Of a stretch of DNA of 29,676 nucleotides, positions 22,200 through 29,638 are shown piece by piece (within the stretch, counting starts at the first letter, position 1; each line of letters opens with the position of its first letter). Below the pieces are notes generated by a model. The model searched no databases and was not told the origin of the DNA. It saw only the letters and a list, made by a program, of their open reading frames with translations. The position numbers and the translations under genes are program-made. Location: the IMG/VR virus record IMGVR_UViG_3300027906_002511, positions 1 to 29,676 of that record; one strand, written 5' to 3'. The stretch is from a virus.

Positions 22200-22227
22200 T
22201 TGACAGATAGCAGTTCTGTAGTATAAT
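22200..22227 (+). promoter_or_regulatory. Class I promoter for DNA polymerase gp43
   Basis: TTGACA (22200-22205), a 16-nt spacer and TATAAT (22222-22227). The dyad ACAGA-N7-TCTGT lies at 22203-22219. The predicted +1 (about 22234) falls on the gp43 ATG at 22235, so the mRNA should lack a leader. Confidence 0.88.
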
Positions 22228-22234
22228 AGGTACT

Positions 22235-24721
22235 ATGCACTTTTATACTAATGTTTCACGATATAAGAACCTAATCCTTGTTCGAGAGTTCAAGGATGGG
22301 AAGAACACTCCTAGAAAGATTGAGTATAAACCTACTCTATATCTTCCAACCAACAAAGATAGTTCATTCAGAAGTATCTCTGGGCAAAACCTAGAACCTA
22401 AAAAGTTCAATAGCATTTCTTATACAAGACCCTTCATCCACAAATATGCTGATGTTGAGGGTTTTGATATACATGGGTTTGACAGATATGAATATACATG
22501 GGTGTCTGATACATTTAAAAATGATATTGAATGGAGTATGAGAAACATCAAGATAATGAATCTTGATATTGAGTGTGAATGTGAATATGGATTCCCAGAA
22601 CCAACTCTTGCACCAGAACCAATTAATGCAATAACCTTTAAGATGTTTGGTCAACCTACCAAGTATGTTTTTGGTACTCAAGAATGGGAACATGGGGATG
22701 AAAATATCCAATACTTTCATTGTCAGAATGAAGTGCATCTTCTTAAAACTTTCATAGAAGAATATCGTAAAGTTATGCCAGATATTATTACTGGTTGGAA
22801 TGTTGATACTTTTGATATTACATATTTAATGAATCGTATCACTAAGGTAATTGATGAAAGGACTGCAAATCAACTCAGCCCTTGGGCAATAACTTCAAGT
22901 AGGGAATGGGAAACTTTTGGAAACAAACAACAATCCTACAACCTTGTAGGAGTTGAGACGATAGACTACCTTAAACTATACAGAAACTTTACTTTCAAAA
23001 ATAGAGATTCTTATAAACTGGAAAACATTTCCCAGATAGAATTGGGAACTGGTAAGATAGATTATTCAGAGTTTGGTGCAATGCATCTATTCTATAAAGA
23101 GAACTATCAAAAGTTCTTAGAATATAATGTTCGTGATGTTGATCTAGTAGAACAACTTGATAATAAGTTGGGTCTTATGGGACTAATGTGTCAGATGGCA
23201 TATACTGCAAAGTGTAATTATTCAGATACATTTGGTATGGTTAAGTATTGGGATATTCTTATATACAATCGTTTAAGACAACAGAATATTATGGTTCCAC
23301 CTAAACCTCATGGGAATAAGAGTTCTAAGTTTATTGGTGCGTATGTCAAAGACCCACAAGTTGGTTTACATGAATGGGTTATGTCTTTTGATTTGAATTC
23401 ACTATATCCTCATTTGATTATGCAGTACAATATTAGTCCAGAGACTATGCATAAGAGAAGTCAAGTTGGTGGTTATGGTGTTGATGCATTCTTAAACAAA
23501 CAAGTTGAAGTGACTGGTAGTGCAACTATATGTCCAAATGGTGCAAGATTTAATAAGAATAAACAAGGGTTCCTTCCAGAGATACTTGAGTCTTTATATG
23601 ATGAAAGGGTAATTTGGAAGAATAAGATGCTTGAATATCAAAAAGAATTTCAAGATACTCAAGACCAGAGTAGAAAAAATGAGTTAAATCGTGAGATTGC
23701 AATTGCACACAACAACCAGATGGTAAGAAAGATTGCATTGAACTCTGCATATGGTGCTATGGGTAATCAGTGGTTTAGATATTTTGATCTAAAACTTGCA
23801 GAGGCAGTAACAACAAGTGGTCAACTTGCAATTAAGTGGGTAGAGAAAGCAGTTAACCAGTGGTTAAATGGATTACTCAAAACAGATGATGTAGATTATG
23901 TTATTGCAATCGATACAGATTCTATCTATGTAAGGTTTGATGAAGTAATTAAAAAGGTTAATCCACCAGACCCACTTCAATTTCTGGATGATATATCCAT
24001 TAAACATTTTGAACAGGTTGTTATTAAAGATGCATATCAAGAACTTGCAGAATATACCAACGCATACAAGAACAAGATGCAGATGGGTAGAGAAATTATT
24101 GCAGACAAGGGAATTTGGACTGCAAAGAAAAGATATATTCTTAATGTTCTCGACAATGAAGGTGTCAGATTAAAAGAACCTAAACTCAAGATGATGGGTA
24201 TTGAAACTGCAAAGACTTCAACACCTCAGTGGGTTCGTGATAAACTCGAAGATGCACTTAAAGTTGTAATGTTGGGTGATGAAAATGCAATTCATACTTT
24301 TGTAAATGAGGCAAGAGAACAGTTTAGAAAATTACCAGTTGGTGATATTGCTTTCCCTCGTTCAGTAAATGGACTTGTTGAATATTCTAATCCCAAAACA
24401 ATCTATAACAAATCTACACCAATGCATGTTAGAGCATCTTTATTATTTAATCATTATCTTAAAGAGAATAACCTTTTAAATGTTCATCCAAGTATTCAAT
24501 CTGGTGAGAAAATTAGATTTGTACATCTAAAAATACCAAATCCAATTCAAGAGAATGTCATAGGTTTTATAAATACTTTACCAGAGGAGTTTGATTTGGA
24601 TAACTACCTTGATTATGATAAACAATTTGATAAATCTTTCATCGAACCACTAAAACTTATACTTGAGAAGATCGGATGGTCAACAGAACCACAATCTTCC
24701 TTAGAGGATTTTTTTGGTTGA
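22235..24721 (+). CDS. 43: Family B DNA polymerase gp43
   Basis: Replicative polymerase with 3'-5' proofreading exonuclease. The 828 residues (T4: 898) show exonuclease motif I (NLDIECE, D111/E113), ITGWNVDTFDITYL as exonuclease II, polymerase motif A (FDLNSLYPHL, D386), motif B (KIALNSAYGAMGN, starting K499) and motif C (IDTDSIYV, D560/D562). The C-terminus ends SSLEDFFG, a likely clamp-binding peptide of the kind that docks gp43 on gp45. The gene has no ribosome binding site and starts on the predicted transcription start. In T4 this mRNA is autoregulated through a leader hairpin, which cannot exist here. Confidence 0.97.
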   Translation: MHFYTNVSRYKNLILVREFKDGKNTPRKIEYKPTLYLPTNKDSSFRSISGQNLEPKKFNSISYTRPFIHKYADVEGFDIHGFDRYEYTWVSDTFKNDIEWSMRNIKIMNLDIECECEYGFPEPTLAPEPINAITFKMFGQPTKYVFGTQEWEHGDENIQYFHCQNEVHLLKTFIEEYRKVMPDIITGWNVDTFDITYLMNRITKVIDERTANQLSPWAITSSREWETFGNKQQSYNLVGVETIDYLKLYRNFTFKNRDSYKLENISQIELGTGKIDYSEFGAMHLFYKENYQKFLEYNVRDVDLVEQLDNKLGLMGLMCQMAYTAKCNYSDTFGMVKYWDILIYNRLRQQNIMVPPKPHGNKSSKFIGAYVKDPQVGLHEWVMSFDLNSLYPHLIMQYNISPETMHKRSQVGGYGVDAFLNKQVEVTGSATICPNGARFNKNKQGFLPEILESLYDERVIWKNKMLEYQKEFQDTQDQSRKNELNREIAIAHNNQMVRKIALNSAYGAMGNQWFRYFDLKLAEAVTTSGQLAIKWVEKAVNQWLNGLLKTDDVDYVIAIDTDSIYVRFDEVIKKVNPPDPLQFLDDISIKHFEQVVIKDAYQELAEYTNAYKNKMQMGREIIADKGIWTAKKRYILNVLDNEGVRLKEPKLKMMGIETAKTSTPQWVRDKLEDALKVVMLGDENAIHTFVNEAREQFRKLPVGDIAFPRSVNGLVEYSNPKTIYNKSTPMHVRASLLFNHYLKENNLLNVHPSIQSGEKIRFVHLKIPNPIQENVIGFINTLPEEFDLDNYLDYDKQFDKSFIEPLKLILEKIGWSTEPQSSLEDFFG

Positions 24722-24763
24722 CAATAATGTCTCTCCTTTAATACTTAACAAAAGGAGAGAATT
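24718..24763 (+). promoter_or_regulatory. Ribosome-site-sequestering hairpin and possible promoter
   Basis: TTGACA overlaps the gp43 stop (24718-24723), followed by TAATAC (24739-24744, 15-nt spacer), a weaker candidate promoter. A perfect 10-bp inverted repeat TCTCTCCTTT (24730-24739) / AAAGGAGAGA (24751-24760) with an 11-nt loop buries the AGGAGA site of the next gene. Transcripts starting in or after the loop would escape the hairpin, as in T4 gene e. Confidence 0.6.
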
Positions 24764-25321
24764 ATGTATGAGTATAGAGTAAAAGTAGAAAGAGTTGTTG
24801 ATGGCGATACTGTTGATGTTGATATCGATTTAGGCTTTGGAGTTCAACTAAATGATGAACGAGTTAGAATAATGGGAATAGATACGCCAGAGAGTCGAAC
24901 TTCTGATAAGGTAGAAAAAGTATTTGGTAAAGCTGCAAAACAAGCATTAGTAGATATGTTGGGTGAAACTGCAATCTTAAAAACACAAATTAACAGAGAT
25001 GGTGAAGACATGAAAGGAAAATTCGGAAGAATTCTCGGTGACTTTACTGTTGAACATAATGGTGTAATGAAAGGTGTGACAGAAGCACTAATAGAAGATG
25101 GACATGCAGTTCCATATTTCGGTGGGTCTAAAGATGATACTCAAGCACAACATATGATTAATCGTAAAAGATTGATTGATGAAGGTTTGGTTGAAATGTC
25201 TTATGAAGATGCTGGTGTTGTGCAAGAACCTTCTGTATCAGAAGAGTTGCAAGCAGAGTTAGAACCAATAGACACTATGCATGCCCCAGTTGACGCAAAC
25301 GGAAGTCCAGTCGAAGAATAA
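24764..25321 (+). CDS. Staphylococcal-type nuclease (SNase), 185 aa
   Basis: Calcium-dependent OB-fold nuclease domain over about residues 4-140: RVVDGDTVDVDID, then RVRIMGIDTPESR with catalytic R35, D40 and E43 (the same numbers as staphylococcal nuclease), then KFGRILGDF with R89. The C-terminal ~40 residues are acidic. No signal peptide, so it acts inside the cell; host DNA degradation or recombination are possible jobs. Its ribosome binding site lies inside a 10-bp hairpin, so translation is probably regulated. Confidence 0.9.
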   Translation: MYEYRVKVERVVDGDTVDVDIDLGFGVQLNDERVRIMGIDTPESRTSDKVEKVFGKAAKQALVDMLGETAILKTQINRDGEDMKGKFGRILGDFTVEHNGVMKGVTEALIEDGHAVPYFGGSKDDTQAQHMINRKRLIDEGLVEMSYEDAGVVQEPSVSEELQAELEPIDTMHAPVDANGSPVEE

Positions 25322-25325
25322 AGAC

Positions 25326-25353
25326 TTGACAGATGGGAGTTTCGTAGTATAAT
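25326..25353 (+). promoter_or_regulatory. Class I promoter for uvsX
   Basis: TTGACA (25326-25331), a 16-nt spacer and TATAAT (25348-25353). The dyad is degenerate (ACAGAT...TTTCGT). Unlike its relatives it leaves a leader of about 26 nt before the uvsX ATG at 25386. Confidence 0.85.
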
Positions 25354-25385
25354 AGATATATTACTGAAAAATTTGAGACTATATT

Positions 25386-26444
25386 ATGGATTTATTAAAA
25401 GACCTTGCAAAAGCAAGTGGAAATGACTTAGCAGGAAAAGTATCTGATGGAATCGTGGCAGGTGATGTCGATGGTTATTTGGATACTGGTTCCTATATTT
25501 TAAATGCACTAGTAAGTGGTAGTATCTACAAGGGGATTCCCTCTAATAAGATTACTGCACTTGCTGGTGAATCTGCAACAGGTAAGACCTTCTTTGCACT
25601 AGGAATTTGTCAAAAGTTCCTTCAAGATAACCCAAAAGGTAATATCGTTTACTTTGAATCGGAATCTGCATTAACCAGAGAAATCATAGAAGAAAGAGGT
25701 ATAGATTCCTCTCGTGTTCTATTGGTTCCAGTGACTACAATAGAAGAGTTCAGAACTCAAGCAGTTAACATCATAGATGAATATGATAAACAAAAAGGAG
25801 AAGATGAAAAACTTCTATTTGTTTTAGATTCACTTGGTATGTTATCAACCAACAAAGAAACCCAAGACATAGCATCTGGAAAAGATGTTAGGGATATGAC
25901 CAAAGCACAAGTTATCAAAGGAACATTTAGAGTGTTAACTTTGAAACTTGGAAGAGTAGGTATTCCAATGATTGTGACAAATCACACATATGATGTGATT
26001 GGTTCCATGTTTCCACAAAAGGAAATGGGTGGTGGAAGTGGTCTCAAATACGCAGCTTCATCTATTGTCTATCTTTCCAAAAGGAAAGAGAAGGATGGAA
26101 CCACAGTCATTGGTAATGTGATTCATTGTAAGAATCAAAAATCAAGACTCACAGTAGAGAACAAGATGGTTGATGTATTATTAACTTATGATAAAGGTTT
26201 ATCAAAGTATTATGGTCTTCTTGATCTTGCAATCAAGTATAATATCTTTAAACAGGTATCGACAAGAATTGAACTTCCAGATGGTAAAACACAATTTGGA
26301 AAAACTATCAACAACAATCCAGAGACTTATTTCACACCAGAAATCTTAGATCAATTGGATGAATGTGCTCAGAAAGAATTCAAGTATGGAACTTTTCAAC
26401 AAGAGATCATTGACGAAGAAACTGGTGAAGTAATTGCAGACTAG
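25386..26444 (+). CDS. uvsX: Recombinase UvsX (RecA/Rad51-like)
   Basis: Strand-exchange ATPase for recombination-dependent replication. The 352 residues (T4: 391) include Walker A GESATGKT (61-68), the YFESESALT stretch after the first strand, Walker B-type [11 protein letters not shown], and [12 protein letters not shown], followed by the DNA-binding loop region [17 protein letters not shown] typical of phage UvsX. The C-terminus ends in an acidic [11 protein letters not shown]-like tail. Only a weak ribosome binding site precedes the ATG. gp41 overlaps its last 11 nt. Confidence 0.95.
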   Translation: MDLLKDLAKASGNDLAGKVSDGIVAGDVDGYLDTGSYILNALVSGSIYKGIPSNKITALAGESATGKTFFALGICQKFLQDNPKGNIVYFESESALTREIIEERGIDSSRVLLVPVTTIEEFRTQAVNIIDEYDKQKGEDEKLLFVLDSLGMLSTNKETQDIASGKDVRDMTKAQVIKGTFRVLTLKLGRVGIPMIVTNHTYDVIGSMFPQKEMGGGSGLKYAASSIVYLSKRKEKDGTTVIGNVIHCKNQKSRLTVENKMVDVLLTYDKGLSKYYGLLDLAIKYNIFKQVSTRIELPDGKTQFGKTINNNPETYFTPEILDQLDECAQKEFKYGTFQQEIIDEETGEVIAD

Positions 26445-27813
26445 ATTAGAACTATTAATATTAAAGAATCTATTTACTGAGGATGAATTTTCTCGTAAAG
26501 TAATTCCATATATTAAAACAGATTTCTTTTCTGAACGAGAGGAGAGATTAGTATTTGATCAGATTAGGTCATACTTCGATAAGTATAACGAATGTCCTAC
26601 CCATGAAGCATTAACTATTCAAATGAATGAGACTAGTGGTCTTAATCAAGATGAATTGAATAGTGCAAATGGAGTAGTTAATCAATGTAAGTTATCTAAA
26701 GAAGATACACCACAAGAATTCTTAATAGACGAGACTGAGAAGTGGTGTAAAGATCGTGCAGTTTATAATGCAGTTATGGATTCAATTACAATACTGGATA
26801 AGGACTCTAAGAGGGAGAAAGGTGAGATTCCAGACATCCTTAAAGAAGCACTTGCAGTATCTTTTGATGCACATATTGGTCACGACTTCTTAGATGATTC
26901 TGAGAATAGATTTGATTTCTATAATACAGAAGAAGATAAACTACCATTTGATCTTGATCTATTAAACAAGATCACTAAGGGTGGATTACCCAATAAGACT
27001 CTGAACATTTGTATGGCTGGAACAGGGGTTGGTAAATCTCTATTCATGTGTCATTGTGCAGCCAACAATCTAATGATGGGTAAGAATGTACTTTATATTA
27101 CATTAGAAATGGCAGAAGAGAAGATTGCAGAAAGAGTAGATGCAAATCTATTGAATGTTCCTATTCAACAACTTGCTGATCTTCCAAAGGATATGTACAA
27201 TAAAAAGATCAAAGGTATCCGAGAGAAAACTACAGGTAAGTTGATTGTTAAAGAATATCCAACTGCATCTGCAAATACAGGACACTTTAGACATCTATTA
27301 CAAGAGTTAAATCTCAAGAAAGATTTCAAACCAGACATCATCTATATTGATTACTTAAACATTTGTGGTTCATTTAGAATGAGAATGGGTGGTAGTGTTA
27401 ACTCTTACATCTTAGTTAAGAGTATTGCAGAAGAACTCAGAGGACTTGCTGTAGAGTTTAATCTACCAATAGTATCTGCAACACAAACAAACAGAACTGG
27501 ATTCGTATCTACAGATGTAGGTCTGGAAGATACATCAGAATCATTTGGATTACCAGCAACAGCAGACTTGATGTTTGCATTGATATCTACAGAAGAACTT
27601 GAAGAGTTAGATCAGATGATGGTAAAACAATTGAAGAATCGTTATAATGATCTATCATACTACAGAAGATTTGTAATTGGTGTAGATCGTTCAAGAATGA
27701 AATTGTATGATGTAGAACAATCTGCACAGGATGATTTACATGATGTTAATGTCATGGATTCATCAGATACAGGTAAAAGGATTAAATCAGAAACATCTGA
27801 TTGGGACATATAA
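26434..27813 (+). CDS. 41: Replicative DNA helicase gp41 (DnaB-like), TTG start
   Basis: Hexameric 5'-3' helicase. Length 459 (T4: 475). The N-terminal helical domain begins [16 protein letters not shown]; the RecA-like core has Walker A AGTGVGKS (ending K201-S202), [28 protein letters not shown] (Walker B), SATQTNRTG and [11 protein letters not shown]. The first in-frame ATG is far inside the conserved N-terminus, so translation must begin at TTG 26434, which has GGTGAAG upstream and overlaps the end of uvsX. No primase gene (gp61) is in the window. Confidence 0.93.
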   Translation: MQTRLELLILKNLFTEDEFSRKVIPYIKTDFFSEREERLVFDQIRSYFDKYNECPTHEALTIQMNETSGLNQDELNSANGVVNQCKLSKEDTPQEFLIDETEKWCKDRAVYNAVMDSITILDKDSKREKGEIPDILKEALAVSFDAHIGHDFLDDSENRFDFYNTEEDKLPFDLDLLNKITKGGLPNKTLNICMAGTGVGKSLFMCHCAANNLMMGKNVLYITLEMAEEKIAERVDANLLNVPIQQLADLPKDMYNKKIKGIREKTTGKLIVKEYPTASANTGHFRHLLQELNLKKDFKPDIIYIDYLNICGSFRMRMGGSVNSYILVKSIAEELRGLAVEFNLPIVSATQTNRTGFVSTDVGLEDTSESFGLPATADLMFALISTEELEELDQMMVKQLKNRYNDLSYYRRFVIGVDRSRMKLYDVEQSAQDDLHDVNVMDSSDTGKRIKSETSDWDI

Positions 27814-28487
27814 TGGGACAAAATCCAAAAATAGTAGAAGGTAAGAAACTTGAAGTAAATCTAATCGATGCAGTTGAGCATGATATTACTATTAAAGAAA
27901 GACAAATTATTCATACCTTTCAAGCACCACCAGATATCATGAAATTAAATGAAAGAATAGTTGAAATAATTCATGAAGAAGATGGAAAAGGAGTAGGAAC
28001 CAGTGATACCATCAATGCAAATGTATCTCTATTCACAGGATGGAAAACCTTTGAACCAGAAGAATTCCAAATATTAATGGAATGGGGTGGTGCATGTATC
28101 CAAGAGGTTTCTAGGTCAAGATTTTCCATAGAAATTCTTCCAATTTATACCCATTGTTGGGGTATGAAATATAATGATGGAGATTGCACTCCAGCACATG
28201 GCCATTTTCCATCTCTCTGGAGTTGGACATATTATCCAAAAGTAGATGATAATACCAGTCCTCTACAAATATGTAGTAGTTTAGAAGGTCTGGAAAAGAC
28301 AGAAAGGTTGGATAGTAAGAGATTTGATCAAAATCCAGCATTATCCATAACACCAAAAACAGGACAATTAGTCCTATTTCAATCCCACATATACCACCAA
28401 GTTCCATTGGTGGAAGGTCAATACGACAGATATTGTGTTGCTGCAAATGCATCTCATGATCTCTGGAGAGACGATCAACCATTTTAG
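27813..28487 (+). CDS. Putative Fe(II)/2OG oxygenase, 224 aa
   Basis: The beta-helix core is visible: CTPAHGHFPSLWSWTYYP gives H129-x-H131, TPKTGQLVLFQSHIYHQVP gives the distal H195, and R206 follows 11 residues later in DRYCVAANAS. This matches a family of small putative 2OG-Fe(II) oxygenases common in marine T4-like phages; the HxH in place of HxD is shared with the protein at 3983. Substrate unknown. The ATG shares its A with the gp41 stop (TAATG). It ends 4 nt before the tRNA gene. Confidence 0.75.
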   Translation: MGQNPKIVEGKKLEVNLIDAVEHDITIKERQIIHTFQAPPDIMKLNERIVEIIHEEDGKGVGTSDTINANVSLFTGWKTFEPEEFQILMEWGGACIQEVSRSRFSIEILPIYTHCWGMKYNDGDCTPAHGHFPSLWSWTYYPKVDDNTSPLQICSSLEGLEKTERLDSKRFDQNPALSITPKTGQLVLFQSHIYHQVPLVEGQYDRYCVAANASHDLWRDDQPF

Positions 28488-28491
28488 GTTA

Positions 28492-28567
28492 GGGGCTGTA
28501 GCTCAGTAGGGAGAGCGACTGGTTTGCATCCAGTAGGTCGTAGGTTCGATTCCTATCAGCTCCACCA
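28492..28567 (+). tRNA. tRNA-Ala (UGC) with encoded CCA
   Basis: A complete cloverleaf: acceptor GGGGCTG/CAGCTCC (one G-U), D arm GCTC...GAGC, anticodon arm ACTGG-TTTGCAT-CCAGT with anticodon TGC, variable loop AGGTC, T arm GTAGG-TTCGATT-CCTAT, discriminator A and encoded CCA. It is transcribed with the upstream oxygenase gene and lies just before a class II promoter. It would supply Ala-GCA decoding. Confidence 0.97.
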
Positions 28568-28584
28568 AAATTCATCAAATAAGT

Positions 28585-28614
28585 TTGACACTAGGGTACA
28601 TAAAAGTGTATAAT
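28585..28614 (+). promoter_or_regulatory. Class II promoter (18-nt spacer)
   Basis: TTGACA (28585-28590), an 18-nt spacer and TATAAT (28609-28614). The spacer contains GGGTACATAAAAGTG, nearly the same as the promoter at 29295, with an inverted repeat TACA-N6-TGTA reaching the -10. The predicted +1 (about 28621) is 4 nt before the next ATG. Confidence 0.85.
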
Positions 28615-28624
28615 GTATACATAG

Positions 28625-28813
28625 ATGGAAAAAAGTATCAAGAAATTAACCAAAAAAGTCGTGGGTTCGTTGCCCATCCACCTTAGAGTTGGAACCAAAA
28701 GATTAGTAACCCTAATTGAGGCAGACAAAATTGGTTTGATACCAGTCCTAACTTCGACGCCTTTGATGTGGTCTCTCAAGTTAGGGCTGAATTTCAACTT
28801 ATTTAAGACATGA
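28625..28813 (+). CDS. Small protein, 62 aa, over a structured RNA region
   Basis: ATG about 4 nt after the predicted transcription start. The product has a basic N-terminus (KSIKKLTKKVVGSLP) and a hydrophobic C-terminal half (IGLIPVLTSTPLMWSLKLGL). The gene ends in an ATGA overlap with the next, supporting a coding role. However, an 11-bp inverted repeat (AGTCCTAACTT/AAGTTAGGGCT, 28744-28784, one G-U) lies within it, so a structured RNA is an alternative. Function unknown. Confidence 0.45.
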   Translation: MEKSIKKLTKKVVGSLPIHLRVGTKRLVTLIEADKIGLIPVLTSTPLMWSLKLGLNFNLFKT

Positions 28814-28911
28814 GAGTTCCAAGAGCAAAAAAGGAAGTTATTAACTCTCTATCAAGGAAAGAAAAAAAGAAGAACAAAAAACTCTCAAATAAGAGAGTTC
28901 GTAAATTATGA
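28810..28911 (+). CDS. Tiny basic peptide, 33 aa
   Basis: Enclosed by ATGA overlaps at both ends, suggesting coupled translation. Of 33 residues nearly half are Lys or Arg (SRKEKKKNKKLSNKRVRKL). The coding region also includes the inverted pair AACTCTC...GAGAGTT. Function unknown; nucleic-acid binding is possible. Confidence 0.45.
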   Translation: MRVPRAKKEVINSLSRKEKKKNKKLSNKRVRKL

Positions 28912-29117
28912 ATAAATTGGTTGTATCAAAAAACGGAATTCCAAGAGATATCATTCTCAATTCAAAGGAATGTCAGTTGATTTCTGATAAAACAAATATC
29001 AATGCATCATGGGATTTATGTTGTAAGTCCATAAAATCAAGGACAGGATTAGACATTATCGGAAATTTTGATCTAGTATCAGTAACTATTGAAGGAAATA
29101 CATGGCCTCTACACTAA
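28908..29117 (+). CDS. Hypothetical protein, 69 aa
   Basis: Starts in an ATGA overlap with the preceding gene and overlaps the next by 16 nt. Mixed alpha/beta composition (NKLVVSKNGIPRDIILNSK, DLVSVTIEGNTW). No family recognised. Confidence 0.55.
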   Translation: MNKLVVSKNGIPRDIILNSKECQLISDKTNINASWDLCCKSIKSRTGLDIIGNFDLVSVTIEGNTWPLH

Positions 29118-29323
29118 CATATTTAAAGGAAATTACAGTTTGGGATAAGTGTGATTTTAATGTCCCAAATCATACCTATATTTTTGATGAAAAAGGTAAG
29201 AATGTTGGGTATATAAAAACAGGGACAAAGGAAGAAATATTCTTCCCAAAACCATCTATCCAGTTCTCTAAGGCAAGACGAAGGTTCATAAAACTTGACA
29301 GAGGGGTACATAAAATTGTATAA
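29102..29323 (+). CDS. Hypothetical protein, 73 aa
   Basis: Beta-rich small protein with a conserved look: VWDKCDFNVPNHTYIFDE, then KGKNVGYIKTGTKEEIFF, then a basic end (QFSKARRRFIKLDRG). Its 3' end contains the -35 and nearly the whole -10 of the class II promoter for the KOW-like gene. No function can be assigned. Confidence 0.6.
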   Translation: MASTLTYLKEITVWDKCDFNVPNHTYIFDEKGKNVGYIKTGTKEEIFFPKPSIQFSKARRRFIKLDRGVHKIV

Positions 29324-29324
29324 T
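29295..29324 (+). promoter_or_regulatory. Class II promoter embedded in the 3' end of a gene
   Basis: TTGACA (29295-29300), an 18-nt spacer with GGGGTACATAAAATTG, and TATAAT (29319-29324). The same TACA-N6-TGTA dyad occurs in the promoter at 28585. The predicted +1 (29331) is exactly the A of an ATG opening a 10-codon ORF (29331-29363). Confidence 0.88.
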
Positions 29325-29330
29325 ACTTGT

Positions 29331-29363
29331 ATGGTAAATAATTTTTTAATAAGGAGAAAATAG
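29331..29363 (+). CDS. Possible 10-aa leader peptide before the KOW-like gene
   Basis: A leaderless ATG at the predicted +1 reads MVNNFLIRRK and stops at TAG 29361-29363, overlapping the GTG start of the next gene by one base. The next gene's AAGGAG site lies inside this ORF. It may be a coupling or attenuation peptide, or a chance ORF. Confidence 0.3.
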   Translation: MVNNFLIRRK

Positions 29364-29638
29364 TGAAAAATATTATTAATGGTATAAACGGAATCGATAA
29401 CATGGCAGATTTAAATGTCATAATTTCGGTGATAAAATCGAAACAAAAATCACTTAGGGCATCTAACAATGCAGTTGCTAAAGCTGGGTTTTCAGTTGGT
29501 GATAAAGTTATAATTGATGGAAGACATGGTGACATGAACGGAGTGATCACCAAAATAAACAGAACAAGAGCAATTTGCTCAATTGGTGATGCTGGAATGT
29601 CATACAATGTTCCATTTTCAATAATGAGGGCTGCATAA
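29363..29638 (+). CDS. KOW-like small protein, GTG start, 91 aa
   Basis: Starts at GTG 29363 with AAGGAG (29351-29356) at ideal spacing. The N-terminal half is helical (NVIISVIKSKQKSLRAS), and the C-terminal half is an SH3/KOW-type barrel: FSVGDKVIIDGRHGDMNGVITKINRTRAICSIG, a pattern known from small marine-phage proteins. RNA or ribosome binding is suggested by the KOW motif only. The stop shares a base with the next ATG. Confidence 0.75.
   Translation: MKNIINGINGIDNMADLNVIISVIKSKQKSLRASNNAVAKAGFSVGDKVIIDGRHGDMNGVITKINRTRAICSIGDAGMSYNVPFSIMRAA

Noticed and set aside
28492-28567. tRNA-Ala as a prophage attachment site
   Set aside because: No integrase or excisionase and no repeated tRNA 3' end is visible, and the gene set is that of a lytic T4-like phage.
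28660-28685. A T-arm-like sequence suggesting a second tRNA
   Set aside because: The loop lacks the conserved A58, and no matching acceptor, D or anticodon arms can be placed around it.
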